From Vulcanimicrobiota bacterium (lineage in GTDB: Bacteria; Vulcanimicrobiota; Vulcanimicrobiia; Vulcanimicrobiales; Vulcanimicrobiaceae), in NCBI GenBank assembly GCA_003140855.1, contig PLLF01000103.1, positions 133 through 55,313 on the forward strand: DNA of 55,181 bases, read 5' to 3'. Of the stretch, positions 25,676 to 34,861 are shown in pieces. The position numbers were made by a program, and so were the translations under genes. Position 1 is the stretch's first letter, and every line of letters starts with the position of its first letter. Under the pieces are notes generated by a model. The model had not been told where the DNA came from. It saw nothing but the letters and a program-made list of their open reading frames with translations, and did no database searches.

Positions 25676-26270
25676 ATGAAGATCGACGCCGTAGCGATGC
25701 GTACTGTGCTCCGGCGGCGAGAGATCAAGTATGGAGGGTTCCTATATGAAACCGTGCGCATGAACGCAGTTGCCATTGCGGCGCTCTTCTTAGCGCTTTG
25801 TACCCGCTCATTATCATCGCGAAGGCTTCAAAGTTGAACAGCCAAGGGCGACCGACGTTGTCCCTCCTTTTCATGATGCTCGCGGCGGGCTCGATCATCT
25901 GCCTGGTGGAACTGGCGCTGGTTCGTTTTGTGCCGGGACTGATACTTGGAGCAATCGCCGGAAAAATGGCGATGGCCGCAACGCCGTATCTGCTCTCCTA
26001 TGGTGTTGCCATCATTGCGCTTGCGCTCACGACGATCATCGTCAATTATGCAATCGGCGTTCACCGTTTCGCCTTCGTGATTCCCTTGCTGCTTGTTGAA
26101 ATAGGGGAAATCGCCGGCATCACGCTTCGATCAGCAATGTCATCTCGGTTTTGATCGCGGGGCATTGCTCGGCCCTGGGCTTCACCGTTTCGGCGCTCGC
26201 GATCGATCAGCGAAGGCGGCAGCTTTCCGAGCTTCGGTTCGCACCTGCGACCGCGCCGAGGGCGTTCTGA
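25676..26270 (+). pseudogene. Decayed Wzx-type flippase, C-terminal part in three frames
   Basis: Three consecutive reading frames together match the C-terminal half of the intact flippase at 42224. Frame one from 25676 reads IDAVAMRTVL and RMNAVAIAALFLAL. The second, from about 25798 to 26145, reads YPLIIIAKASKL, AATPYLLSYG and NYAIGVHRFAFVIPLLLVEI (intact copy: HYGIGTHRFAFVGPLVFIEF). The third reads NVISVLIAGHCSALGF and ends TGA at 26268. At least two frameshifts are needed and the first 250 residues are gone, so it cannot make a working transporter. Its final TGA still overlaps the ATG of the aminotransferase (TGATG), showing it was once part of that operon. Assembly error alone would not explain the missing N-terminus. 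Confidence 0.82.
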
Positions 26271-27400
26271 TGGGTGGTGTGCTGCCGAATCTGCGATCGG
26301 TTCAACTGGTCGCACCTTACCTTGGCGAAGAAGAGATCGCGAGCGTGGCCGACGTGCTGCGCTCCGGGCAACTGGCCCAAGGTCCCGTCGTTGCCTCGTT
26401 GGAGCGCGAATTCGCGGAACTTCTCGGAGTAAAACACGCGGTTGCAGTCAATTCCGGAACAGCTGCGGTCCATTGTGCGCTCAATGCCATCGATATAGGC
26501 GAGGACGATGAAGTCTTGACGACGCCGTTCACGTTCGCTGCCAGCGCTTCTCCAATCCTCATGCAGCGTGGGTTAGTAGGCTTCGTCGACATAGACGAAC
26601 AAACGTTCAATGTCGATCTCGAACGCTATGCGGCTGCTGCGGGCCCGGCGGTGAAAGCCGTGGTCGCGGTCGATCTTTTCGGGTTGCCGTACGATCATTC
26701 GGGTGCGGGCGGGCTGCGTTCGCGGGGAATCGCCGTTATCGAAGACGCGTGCCAGGCGATCGGCGCTTCGCGCGATGGATCAGCGGCCGGGGTGCGATGC
26801 GATGCCGCCGCATTTTCTTTTTATGCAACCAAGAATGTGATAACCGGCGAAGGCGGCATGTTGGTAACCGGCGACGACGCGATTGCCGCGTCGGCTCGAC
26901 GCTTCCGCCAGCATGGACAGGGCGAACGCTACGAATACTTGGAGCTTGGCTACAATTATCGGCTCACGGACGTACTGGCTGCAATCGGCCGCGCGCAGCT
27001 CAAACGCTTGAACGTTTTGACGCAATCCCGGCGTGCCAACGCGGCGTTCTACGACGAAGCGCTTTGCGATCTCCCCGGCGTAACCGTTCCCTTCGTTCCC
27101 GATGGCGCCGTACACGCATACCATCAGTACACGATCTTGATCGACGCAGCGGCCACGCCGAACCATCGCAATCGGGACGAGGTACGCTCAGCTCTGGAGC
27201 AAGCGGGCATTGCGACGGGAATCTATTATCCCAAGCCGCTCCATTTGCATCCGCTTTTCGGCGGCCCGGAACGATCGGGCGAATTTCCGGTGGCGGAACG
27301 GGTAGCAAAGCAGGTCCTCTCACTTCCGATACATCCCGCGCTTTCGGAGGCAGATCGCACGTATGTTGCGTCGGTATTGAAAACGGTGGTCGGACTATGA
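26270..27400 (+). CDS. wbpE: DegT family aminotransferase (WbpE-like)
   Basis: 376 residues from the ATG at 26270, overlapping the stop of the dead flippase. PLP motifs are VNSGTAAVHCAL, VIEDACQAIGA and FYATKNVITGEGGM with the Schiff-base Lys. It starts VQLVAPYLGEEEIASV and ends in GIYYPKPLHLHPLF, the pattern of UDP-2-acetamido-3-keto-glucuronate 3-aminotransferases (WbpE/WlbC). That enzyme uses glutamate to aminate C3 of the keto sugar made by WbpB. The next two genes are WbpB-like and WbpD-like and overlap as ATGA and TAATG, which supports the assignment. Confidence 0.87.
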   Translation: MGGVLPNLRSVQLVAPYLGEEEIASVADVLRSGQLAQGPVVASLEREFAELLGVKHAVAVNSGTAAVHCALNAIDIGEDDEVLTTPFTFAASASPILMQRGLVGFVDIDEQTFNVDLERYAAAAGPAVKAVVAVDLFGLPYDHSGAGGLRSRGIAVIEDACQAIGASRDGSAAGVRCDAAAFSFYATKNVITGEGGMLVTGDDAIAASARRFRQHGQGERYEYLELGYNYRLTDVLAAIGRAQLKRLNVLTQSRRANAAFYDEALCDLPGVTVPFVPDGAVHAYHQYTILIDAAATPNHRNRDEVRSALEQAGIATGIYYPKPLHLHPLFGGPERSGEFPVAERVAKQVLSLPIHPALSEADRTYVASVLKTVVGL

Positions 27401-28386
27401 GCCGCAACCTTTCAATGGCCGTCATGGGATTTGGCGGCATGGGCCGCCATCATGCCCGCAATTTTTCGCAGATGGAAGGCGTTCATTTTGCCGGGATTGT
27501 CGATCCGCTGTTGGGCGCTCGCGAAAGCGCCGAATCCCACGGCTATAAGGCTTTCGCTTCCATCGAAGAATTATTGAAATCGCCGCTAGACGGAGCGGTC
27601 GTCAGCGTGCCCACCGCTGCGCATTACGCAGTCGCAGGGGAACTCATCGACGCCGGTATTGCGGTCCTCGTGGAGAAGCCGATTGCCTCGTCGATCGAAC
27701 AGGGTCTGGACCTCATCGTACGCAGCCGCCGGCGCGGCCTTCCCTTCATGGTCGGTTACGTCGAACGCTTCAACCCAGCGGTCCTCGCCGCCCAGCGCTT
27801 GATCCTTGATGGTCTCGTCGGCGATCCGTTGCAGGTTATCACCCGGCGTGTCGGTCCGGTGCAGCCGCGCGTTAAGGATGTCAACGTGATCATTGACATG
27901 GGCGTCCACGATATCGACATCATTTCATTCCTGCTTCAGAAAAGTGTGACGTTGATAAGCGCCCAGGGAGGAATGGCAAAAGCGCCCGACCGCATTGACT
28001 ACGCCAGTTTGACTTTGGATGCGGAGGGCATCGTGGCAAATGCCATAACCAATTGGGTCACCCCGGTCAAGATCCGAGACCTGTCGATTACGGGGTCGGC
28101 TGGCTACATTCAGGTTGATTACCTGCAGCAACAAACGTCCTTCGCTCCGGGCCGCGATTTCGTTGTGACCGAAAGCTATGAAGAGATTCTAGCGCAGTAT
28201 GCAGCCGGTACACTGATCGAGTATCCGATCGTGCGGCAAGAGCCGTTGCTGCTTCAACTGGAAAAATTCGTGGACGCGGTTGGGGGCGGTGATTACCCCG
28301 ATCCCGAGCTCGCGCTCGGTTCGCTGCGCATCGCACTGGAAGCGACCGAGATGATCGCGCGCAAACTGCGGATAAGCGTGGCATAA
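27397..28386 (+). CDS. wbpB: Gfo/Idh/MocA oxidoreductase (WbpB/WlbA-like 3-dehydrogenase)
   Basis: 329 residues. The Rossmann start is MAVMGFGGMGRHHARNF and the family signature VLVEKPIA contains the catalytic Lys; VGYVERFNPA and MGVHDIDIISFLL (conserved His) form the active site. WbpB/WlbA oxidises C3 of UDP-GlcNAcA with NAD to give the 3-keto sugar, regenerating NADH with 2-oxoglutarate in some members. The ATG overlaps the WbpE stop as ATGA and its TAA overlaps the next ATG, so the three enzymes are translationally coupled. Confidence 0.87.
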   Translation: MSRNLSMAVMGFGGMGRHHARNFSQMEGVHFAGIVDPLLGARESAESHGYKAFASIEELLKSPLDGAVVSVPTAAHYAVAGELIDAGIAVLVEKPIASSIEQGLDLIVRSRRRGLPFMVGYVERFNPAVLAAQRLILDGLVGDPLQVITRRVGPVQPRVKDVNVIIDMGVHDIDIISFLLQKSVTLISAQGGMAKAPDRIDYASLTLDAEGIVANAITNWVTPVKIRDLSITGSAGYIQVDYLQQQTSFAPGRDFVVTESYEEILAQYAAGTLIEYPIVRQEPLLLQLEKFVDAVGGGDYPDPELALGSLRIALEATEMIARKLRISVA

Positions 28387-28970
28387 TGCCTGCGCTTAAA
28401 AAGGATTTCTACGCGCACGAAAGCGCGCTCATTGAGAACGACGTCCACATCGGAGCCGGGTCACGCATTTGGCACCACGTGCACGTCCGCACGGGTGCCC
28501 GGTTAGGCGAAAGATGCATCGTCGGCAAGGGCGTCTACATCGATCTCCAGGTGCAGATCGGCGACGATTGTAAGATCCAAAACTACGCCTGCATCTATCA
28601 CGGCACGTCGTTGGGCCACGGCGTCTTCGTTGGACCTCACGTTGTCTTTACGAATGACCTGCGACCGCGCGCGACTGACGCGCAATTCGCTCCGATGGCG
28701 GAAGGAGAGTGGACGGTGGGCGCATCGTATGTGGACGACGGCGCGGCGATCGGAGCGAACGCCACGATTCTGCCGGGCGTGCGCATCGGACGCTGGGCGA
28801 TGATCGGTGCAGGCGCGGTCGTAACGCACGACGTTCCCGATTACGGCCTCATGATCGGAACGCCGGCGCGATTGGCCGGCTGGGTCTGCACCTGTGGAAG
28901 CCGCGTGCAATCATTGGAATGCGATCGGTGCGGCGAGATCCCAAGCGACCATCCTCTGCGCAACCGCTAA
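28386..28970 (+). CDS. wbpD: Hexapeptide N-acetyltransferase (WbpD-like) with zinc ribbon
   Basis: 194 residues of left-handed beta-helix: repeated hexapeptides (VHIGAGSRIWHHVHV, GVYIDLQVQIGDDC, AAIGANATILPGVRIG). It belongs to the group that acetylates the 3-amino group of UDP-GlcNAc(3NH2)A using acetyl-CoA. The end has CTCGSRVQSLECDRCG, four cysteines able to bind zinc, as in many WbpD/WlbB relatives. It overlaps both neighbours by one base (TAATG on both sides). It completes the WbpE-B-D trio. Confidence 0.88.
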   Translation: MPALKKDFYAHESALIENDVHIGAGSRIWHHVHVRTGARLGERCIVGKGVYIDLQVQIGDDCKIQNYACIYHGTSLGHGVFVGPHVVFTNDLRPRATDAQFAPMAEGEWTVGASYVDDGAAIGANATILPGVRIGRWAMIGAGAVVTHDVPDYGLMIGTPARLAGWVCTCGSRVQSLECDRCGEIPSDHPLRNR

Positions 28971-29692
28971 TGCCCACGTTGAGCGTTGTCGTGCCTTGCT
29001 ACAACGAGGCCGACGGTATCGATCAGCTGCGGAGCAGGCTTCTGCCGGTGCTGGAGCGGCTGGCATCGCGCTACGCAATCGAGCTCATACTGATTGACGA
29101 TGGAAGCACGGACGCCACATTCGAGCGGTTAAACAAAGCCTTCGGCGAGCTCTCATTCGCGCGCGTCGTTCGCCATCCGCGCAACCTGAACGTGGGCGGC
29201 GCCATTCGCACGGGCGCGCGCGAGTCGAGGGGCGAGTGGATTGCGAATCTCGACAGCGACTGTACGTACGATCCCGCGATCCTCGAGCCGATGCTCCGGC
29301 AAATGGAGAAAGGGGCCGATCTCGTGACGGCCTCGCCCTATCATCCAAATGGCGGAATCCTCGGCGTTCCACCGTACCGGTTGTTCTTGAGCAAGGCGGC
29401 GAGCGGACTCTACCGGCTCATTCTCCGGACGCACATCCACACGTTCACAGCGATGGTCAGAGTGTACCGCCGGGAGATTTACGGACGAATAGCCTCTCCG
29501 GAGTCCGATTTCGCCGCGATCGCGGAGATGATGCTTAAGGCTATCAAGCAGTCTCTGCAAACCGTCGAAGTGCCCGCTGTGCTTTCGGTGCGGCGCTTCG
29601 GGCAGTCCAAGCTGCGCGTCGCGCGTGTGATCGCAAGCCACCTAAAACTCATGATCCGGCTCATCGTCGCGCCGCGGTCTTTTTCGGGCTAA
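28970..29692 (+). CDS. GT2 glycosyltransferase, polyprenyl-phosphate sugar synthase-like
   Basis: 240 residues of the DPM1/ArnC-like branch of GT2: SVVVPCYNEADGI, LIDDGSTDATFE and LDSDCTYDP. It lacks C-terminal transmembrane helices, having only a basic, hydrophobic end (IASHLKLMIRLIVAP). Members make polyprenyl-phosphate-linked sugars used by GT-C enzymes outside the membrane. The next gene encodes a large multi-span membrane protein of GT-C appearance, five bases away, which fits such a partnership. The start is the ATG in TAATG. Confidence 0.83.
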   Translation: MPTLSVVVPCYNEADGIDQLRSRLLPVLERLASRYAIELILIDDGSTDATFERLNKAFGELSFARVVRHPRNLNVGGAIRTGARESRGEWIANLDSDCTYDPAILEPMLRQMEKGADLVTASPYHPNGGILGVPPYRLFLSKAASGLYRLILRTHIHTFTAMVRVYRREIYGRIASPESDFAAIAEMMLKAIKQSLQTVEVPAVLSVRRFGQSKLRVARVIASHLKLMIRLIVAPRSFSG

Positions 29693-29696
29693 CGAT

Positions 29697-32597
29697 ATGT
29701 TAGCTCTGCTGCTCTCGGTCGCTATCCTGATCTACCTTAGCTGCATTGGTCTAGCTATCGCATGCCTCTTCGCGCGAAAAATCTCGCTGGTCGTGCTGCT
29801 AACGTCGCCTTCGATCGGTTTAGGCGTCCTGATTCCCGTCGAGCTCACGTTCAGTCGAGCGGGCTTGCCAGTCAGCGACTTCGGCGGCTGGCTCGTCCTT
29901 GGATTCGGTGCTGCCGTTGCGCTCATATTCGCGATTAGGCGTCCTGTCACTCCGTGGCGTGATTTCATTCCGGCGTTGCCGTGGATTGGAATCGGCGGTT
30001 TGCTGGCGGGTTTTCCCATGTTGTTGTACGGTTTTCACTGGGCTGCCAACAGTAATAGCGACATGGGCGTCTACGTCTCGTCAGCCTCAAATCTGCTGCA
30101 TCACGGCTTCTTTTCCGTTCCCACTGTTGGCGAGATCGTCAAAGGCACGGACATCGCCCGGTCCTGGTGGTTCTGGGAGATTCTGCCGCCGAGCCGCTAC
30201 GGTACCGATGGACTCATTGCGCTGCTCGCCGCATCCGTGCATTTCGACACCTATCTGGTCTACATGCCCTTGGGCGTCGCCGGCTTCGGTGCGTTAGTCA
30301 TGGCGACGGGAGCGCTGTGCGCGACCAAGCCTATGCGCCCCTCGATGCTCGTCGCAATGGCGCTGGTGACTATTGCATCGCCTTTGATGCTCTTCACGGT
30401 CTACCAGCAAATCTTGCCTCAGCTCCTTGGACAGGTTGCCTTGGTGAGTATCGTGGCTCTCGTGCAGTTAGGCGATGAAAATGGCGCGAATATCCAGCGC
30501 GGTGTGGCTTTAGGGTGCGTCTTAGACGCGCTGGCCTACATCTATCCGGAGATCTCTCCCGTCCTCGTCGCAGCAGCCGCGGTCACGATTCCTTTCGCGC
30601 TCGTAAAGCATGCTAAAGAGCTGCCGGCCTATTTTCGTAGCGTGGGCGCCGTAGCGGTTGTTGCCGCGCTGGCCGTGGTGATATTGCAGAACATCCAGTT
30701 GTTCACGTTCATTGCGGGCATGCAGATGCTGCTCAGCATCGTCGCTGCGGTGAGCGGGACCACCGGCCCGGGAGCCATCAACTACTATCTGACTCCATCG
30801 GGCTTCGCGAATCTGTGGGGATTGCTTCCCTTCGAATATTATCGTGAGCCGGTGCTCTCGGTCTGTATCGTCGCCGGGTTTTTTGTATTCGTTTTCTCAC
30901 TCATCGCGGCGTTCCGCTCACTTCTTCGGAGCGCAAGGTTCTCGGACGGGATGCTCGTCTTGCTCCTGCTGCAGTTTGCGTATTTGGTGCTGAAGCAGAA
31001 CAGTTATTCGTCGTTCAAGTCGGCTTTTGTGCTGCAACCTTTCTGGATCGCGCTCGTCGCAATGACCGCCGTCTCCATTGCCGGCGCCGCGGCCAGGAAG
31101 TTTCATATTCCTCCGCTGTGGCCTCGCGCGGCCTTGGTTGCGGCTTTTTGCGCCGCGACGGCATATACAACGTATATCTATGCAGGAAGCTCGGCCGATT
31201 TCTTTTCGCAGTCGAGTTCGAGGTACGTTGAGCTGCCTGCGGCATCAAAAAACGATGTGTACGGAACGATCGATAGAATTGCGGCTCGGTATCGTTCCGC
31301 AAAATCCCAGCCATTTAGAATGGATGGCCTTTTCAATCTCGCAACCGTCCGTATCATCGGGATAGCGCTGCGCGGTCATCCCTTGGAAATCGACGACGTC
31401 GACCCGCTGGCCCATCTGACTTTAGCCGGCGGCGCCCATTCCAGATACCTTTGGATCACCGATGTCTTGGGCTGGCCGAATGGTGTTCGGGCCCAGGCGC
31501 GCGCAAGGGCCGCAGCCTACGACAAAGTCTTTCGATGCTGCGACATGCTTCTTTTCAAAAAGCAAGTAACGGTTTATGTTCCTCCGCGCCCGAAGAGCGA
31601 CCGCCAAGCGTTTGCCCTCCGTCCCGTCGCCCGCAATGAAGGGCTTTTCCTCGAGACCGGTCCGCAGATCTCGGTTTTGAACCGATCGTGGGTCGCACAA
31701 GATTTCACGATCAGAGCCGTACCATGGCACGCGGTAAGCCATTGGCTCGGTTTTGTGGATACGAGTTTCGGCCCGGCCCCGTTCCACGCTGGAAAAGAAT
31801 CGGCGCTCGGAGGGGTTGAGCCCGACCCATACTATCCTGGCGGAGAGTTCGTAGTGACGTTGGGCAAGGCCATGATGCTCGAAGTCGTCAACGATTCCTC
31901 GCCGACGGTGCGGTTGCTCCTGGATATTTCCGCGACCTTCAACCCCCGTCCGCACGTGATCATTCCGTCGATAACGGTTGCCGGTGCCTCCCGCGTAACG
32001 CTCTCAAATATCGGAGTCGGTTCGGCGAGAATCATCACTCCGGCGATACGTCCCCTCAGTCTTTTCGGCAGGCGGTACATCATTCTGTATTTTGGTCACG
32101 AGGTCTATAAGTTCGTTCCCGAACGCAGCTGGCTGATGAATCTCTATGGAAAAAACGTCGACCTCGATCCTCGGTATTTCGCCCTCTACGCGAGGAACAT
32201 TAGCATAGCGCCGCCGTTGGGCGATGCTCCGAAACAGCTTGCGGATCTTCCGCGCGACCTCAAACAGCCGGGCCTGCTTTATTCCGGAATCTACGAAGAC
32301 GGCTGGCTGGGCCGGAAATTTTCCGCACGCCTGCGCTCGGACTTCGGGGATCAGGTGCTCCACCTTCGCATCAACGTTCCGCCAAATAGCATGCAACAGG
32401 TTATCTCGGTGACGATCGATGGGCGTGCTGTTGCCGTTCTGCCCGTAAAGCCGAGCACTTATCTCGATATGAACTTTCCCTGGAACACGCCAGGCAACCA
32501 CATGGTAGTGGTTCAGGCGACTGAGATCGGCGAGAAAGTCCTCGTCGGCGATTCGCGCCCCACGTGGGGACGCTTGATGCAGATTGGCTTCCAGTGA
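29697..32597 (+). CDS. Large GT-C-like membrane protein with soluble C-terminal domains
   Basis: 966 residues. Residues 1-510 carry about twelve transmembrane helices. The first large loop contains ANSNSDMGVYVSSASNLLHH (Asp122), the place where GT-C glycosyltransferases carry their acidic catalytic motif. Residues 510-966 are soluble and beta-rich; the end starts IYEDGWLGRKFSARLR and finishes near DSRPTWGRLMQIGF, with a layout like the module at the end of the GT2 at 910. The upstream gene encodes a probable polyprenyl-phosphate-sugar synthase, so transfer of a lipid-linked sugar outside the membrane is the best guess. I did not recognise a named family. The downstream gene faces it with an eight-base gap. 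Confidence 0.7.
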   Translation: MLALLLSVAILIYLSCIGLAIACLFARKISLVVLLTSPSIGLGVLIPVELTFSRAGLPVSDFGGWLVLGFGAAVALIFAIRRPVTPWRDFIPALPWIGIGGLLAGFPMLLYGFHWAANSNSDMGVYVSSASNLLHHGFFSVPTVGEIVKGTDIARSWWFWEILPPSRYGTDGLIALLAASVHFDTYLVYMPLGVAGFGALVMATGALCATKPMRPSMLVAMALVTIASPLMLFTVYQQILPQLLGQVALVSIVALVQLGDENGANIQRGVALGCVLDALAYIYPEISPVLVAAAAVTIPFALVKHAKELPAYFRSVGAVAVVAALAVVILQNIQLFTFIAGMQMLLSIVAAVSGTTGPGAINYYLTPSGFANLWGLLPFEYYREPVLSVCIVAGFFVFVFSLIAAFRSLLRSARFSDGMLVLLLLQFAYLVLKQNSYSSFKSAFVLQPFWIALVAMTAVSIAGAAARKFHIPPLWPRAALVAAFCAATAYTTYIYAGSSADFFSQSSSRYVELPAASKNDVYGTIDRIAARYRSAKSQPFRMDGLFNLATVRIIGIALRGHPLEIDDVDPLAHLTLAGGAHSRYLWITDVLGWPNGVRAQARARAAAYDKVFRCCDMLLFKKQVTVYVPPRPKSDRQAFALRPVARNEGLFLETGPQISVLNRSWVAQDFTIRAVPWHAVSHWLGFVDTSFGPAPFHAGKESALGGVEPDPYYPGGEFVVTLGKAMMLEVVNDSSPTVRLLLDISATFNPRPHVIIPSITVAGASRVTLSNIGVGSARIITPAIRPLSLFGRRYIILYFGHEVYKFVPERSWLMNLYGKNVDLDPRYFALYARNISIAPPLGDAPKQLADLPRDLKQPGLLYSGIYEDGWLGRKFSARLRSDFGDQVLHLRINVPPNSMQQVISVTIDGRAVAVLPVKPSTYLDMNFPWNTPGNHMVVVQATEIGEKVLVGDSRPTWGRLMQIGFQ

Positions 32598-32604
32598 ATG
32601 ACTG

Positions 32605-33588
32605 CTAGCCGACCTTTCCGTAATTCTCGCGACACCATGGAAGCGTCCGCGCGAGTCCTGCGTCGAGATCGAAGGAAGCATTGAAGCCGAGCACGTCCCG
32701 CGCTTTTTGCACGTTGGGAACGCGCCGGCGTGTATCCTCAAAATCCTTGCCGTAAACTTCCTCGTAGGATACATGCACGATCTCCGATTTTGATTCCAGG
32801 CGATCGCGTATGACCGTCGCGAGCTCGTTGATCGGCAGCTCGTGTTCCGATCCGACATTGAAAACTTCTCCCGCCGGCGTGTCGCTCGTGGCCGCCAGGA
32901 TCGAACAGCGCGCGGCGTCCTCCACAAACGTAAAGCAGCGCGTCTGTTTTCCATCACCGTGCACGGTAAGCGGTTCTCCGCGCAGCGCAAGCGCTGCGAA
33001 ACGCGCGACGACCTGACCGTCACCGCGCTCGTGCATGCGCGGACCATAGACGTTGAAGTAGCGCAGGATCGTCACGCGCAAGCCCTCGCGCCCGTAGGCG
33101 ATTGCAAGGTGCTCATCGAGTGCTTTCGACGTCGAGTATGCCCATCGGTTCACGCGCGTTGAACCGAGCACCCGGTCATCGTCTTCGCTGAACGGAATGT
33201 GCGGACTCTTGCCGTAGATCTCTGATGTCGAGCCTATCACGACGCCGCATTTGTGCCGGTGGCACGCGGCGAGTACGTTCTCAGTTCCGTACACATTTGT
33301 GAGTATGACGTTGAGCGGGTTGCCGACGACGTTTGCAACGCCGACGGCGGCGGCCATATGGAAGACGTATTCATTGCCCTCGATGGCGGCATCTACCGCG
33401 CCTTTGTCGAGTATGTCGCCTTTGACGATGCGGACGCGTCCCTCGAAATGGCCGATGTTCGCCGCTCGACCGGTCGAATAGTTGTCGAAGATCGTGATCT
33501 CGTGGCCGGCAGCAAGCAGTTGATCCGCAAGATGCGATCCGATCAGGCCGGCACCGCCGGTGATGAGGATGCGGCGCGGGAGGTTCAT
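32605..33588 (-). CDS. SDR epimerase/dehydratase, UDP-sugar 4-epimerase-like
   Basis: 327 residues of extended SDR: ILITGGAGLIGSHLAD for NAD, IGSTSEIYG and the catalytic YSTSK, then RYFNVYGPRM and FTFVEDAARC. It fits UDP-glucose/UDP-GlcNAc 4-epimerases and close relatives such as UDP-glucuronate decarboxylase. The nucleotide-sugar dehydrogenase immediately upstream makes a uronic acid substrate plausible, but which of these activities it has cannot be read with confidence. It ends the three-gene minus-strand operon. Confidence 0.82.
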   Translation of the reverse strand: MNLPRRILITGGAGLIGSHLADQLLAAGHEITIFDNYSTGRAANIGHFEGRVRIVKGDILDKGAVDAAIEGNEYVFHMAAAVGVANVVGNPLNVILTNVYGTENVLAACHRHKCGVVIGSTSEIYGKSPHIPFSEDDDRVLGSTRVNRWAYSTSKALDEHLAIAYGREGLRVTILRYFNVYGPRMHERGDGQVVARFAALALRGEPLTVHGDGKQTRCFTFVEDAARCSILAATSDTPAGEVFNVGSEHELPINELATVIRDRLESKSEIVHVSYEEVYGKDFEDTRRRVPNVQKARDVLGFNASFDLDAGLARTLPWCRENYGKVG

Positions 33589-33592
33589 CGGA

Positions 33593-34861
33593 TTACCTGC
33601 CTATTCCGAGATAGCGTTTGCCGGCAGATTCGATCGCAGTGCGATCCAGCACGTTGCGTCCATCGAGAACCACAGCCGCACGCGGAAAGTCGTTCGGATC
33701 GAAGGGCTGAAATTGCTCGTGCGCCGTTTGCAGGACAACTGCGTCCGCGTCGGGCTGTGGAATTTTTCCGGGCGTGAATCCGAGCGCGGCAAGTTGATCG
33801 TCGGAGTAAAGCGGATCGCACGCGAGCACGCGCGCCCCGCGTTCGACGAGCGCGTCGCGTACGTCGAATGCGGGACTAAAAGCCGTTTCCTGGACGCCGG
33901 GCCGAAAGGAAACCCCCAAAATGAGCACGGTCTTGCCCGCGAGTCCGCCGAGCGCCGCTTCGAGGCGGCGAACCCCATACTCGCCCATCGAGGCATTGAT
34001 CGCTCGGCCGCGCTCGATGAGCGGCGCATCGACGCCGCTTTCTTCCAAGAGGAAGGGATAGACCGGCAGGCAGTGGCCGCCAACGCCGATGCCGGGTTCG
34101 AGGATGTTTGAGTATGGCTGCGAGTTTGCGCCGCGGATGATCTCGAGCATGTCGATGTCTTTGGCGTCGGCTATCATCGCCAGCTCATTGGCGAGCGCGA
34201 TGCTCGTCGTGCGGTAACACGTTTCGGCGAGCTTCACGAATTCGGCGGTCTCCGTGTTGCGCACTTGCCAAACGGGAGCCTTGAGATGAGCCTCATAGAA
34301 CGAGGCCGCGCGCGCGCCGCTAGACGCGTCCACGCCGCCGACGATCTTCGGATAGCGCTCGAGGTCCGTAAAAATGCGGCTCACAAGAACTCGTTCGGGA
34401 CTAAATGCGACAAAGAGATCGCGGCCCAGAGTAAGGCCGCTGCGTTCCAGCAGCGGCGTCAGCCGTTTGCGCGTCGTGCCCACCGGGAGCGTCGTTTCGA
34501 TGATGACCGTCGTGCCCGGTTTGAGGTTGCTCGCGACGGCATCGCAGGCCGATTCCATCGCCGTGAAATCCACCGCGCCGTGCGCCCGCGCGATGACTGG
34601 AACGACGATGATGACGTGATCGCTGGCGCCGACTGCAGCCGCGGTATTGGTCGTAAAACTCAATCGCCCATCTTCCAAACCTTCGATCGCGCTGCGTAAT
34701 CCTTGTTCGTTGTCGAGATCGATGGTCGCACGTTCGACGATTGCGCGAACGCGGCGCTCATCGCGGTCGACACCGCAGACCGTGGCGCCGCGCGTCGCGT
34801 AAAAGGCGGCCAGCGGCAAACCGAGCTTGCCCAGGCCAATGACCGTCAGGCGCGCGCTCAT
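33593..34861 (-). CDS. wecC: UDP-HexNAc 6-dehydrogenase (WecC/WbpA family)
   Basis: 422 residues with the UDP-glucose/UDP-ManNAc dehydrogenase layout: VIGLGKLGLPLAAF for NAD, PVGTTRKRL, AFSPERV, KLAETCYRTTSIALANELA, and the catalytic Cys in GVGGHCLPVYPF. Two rounds of oxidation turn C6 of a UDP-N-acetylhexosamine into a carboxylate. It may act as WecC on UDP-ManNAc or as WbpA on UDP-GlcNAc; the adjacent 2-epimerase and the WbpB/E/D genes across the locus make both readings possible. The ATG overlaps the TGA of the 2-epimerase (ATGA). Confidence 0.87.
   Translation of the reverse strand: MSARLTVIGLGKLGLPLAAFYATRGATVCGVDRDERRVRAIVERATIDLDNEQGLRSAIEGLEDGRLSFTTNTAAAVGASDHVIIVVPVIARAHGAVDFTAMESACDAVASNLKPGTTVIIETTLPVGTTRKRLTPLLERSGLTLGRDLFVAFSPERVLVSRIFTDLERYPKIVGGVDASSGARAASFYEAHLKAPVWQVRNTETAEFVKLAETCYRTTSIALANELAMIADAKDIDMLEIIRGANSQPYSNILEPGIGVGGHCLPVYPFLLEESGVDAPLIERGRAINASMGEYGVRRLEAALGGLAGKTVLILGVSFRPGVQETAFSPAFDVRDALVERGARVLACDPLYSDDQLAALGFTPGKIPQPDADAVVLQTAHEQFQPFDPNDFPRAAVVLDGRNVLDRTAIESAGKRYLGIGR

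Noticed and set aside
25419-25679. 86-codon plus-strand frame
   Set aside because: Arg/Ser-rich, no ribosome site, no resemblance to the flippase remnant that follows.
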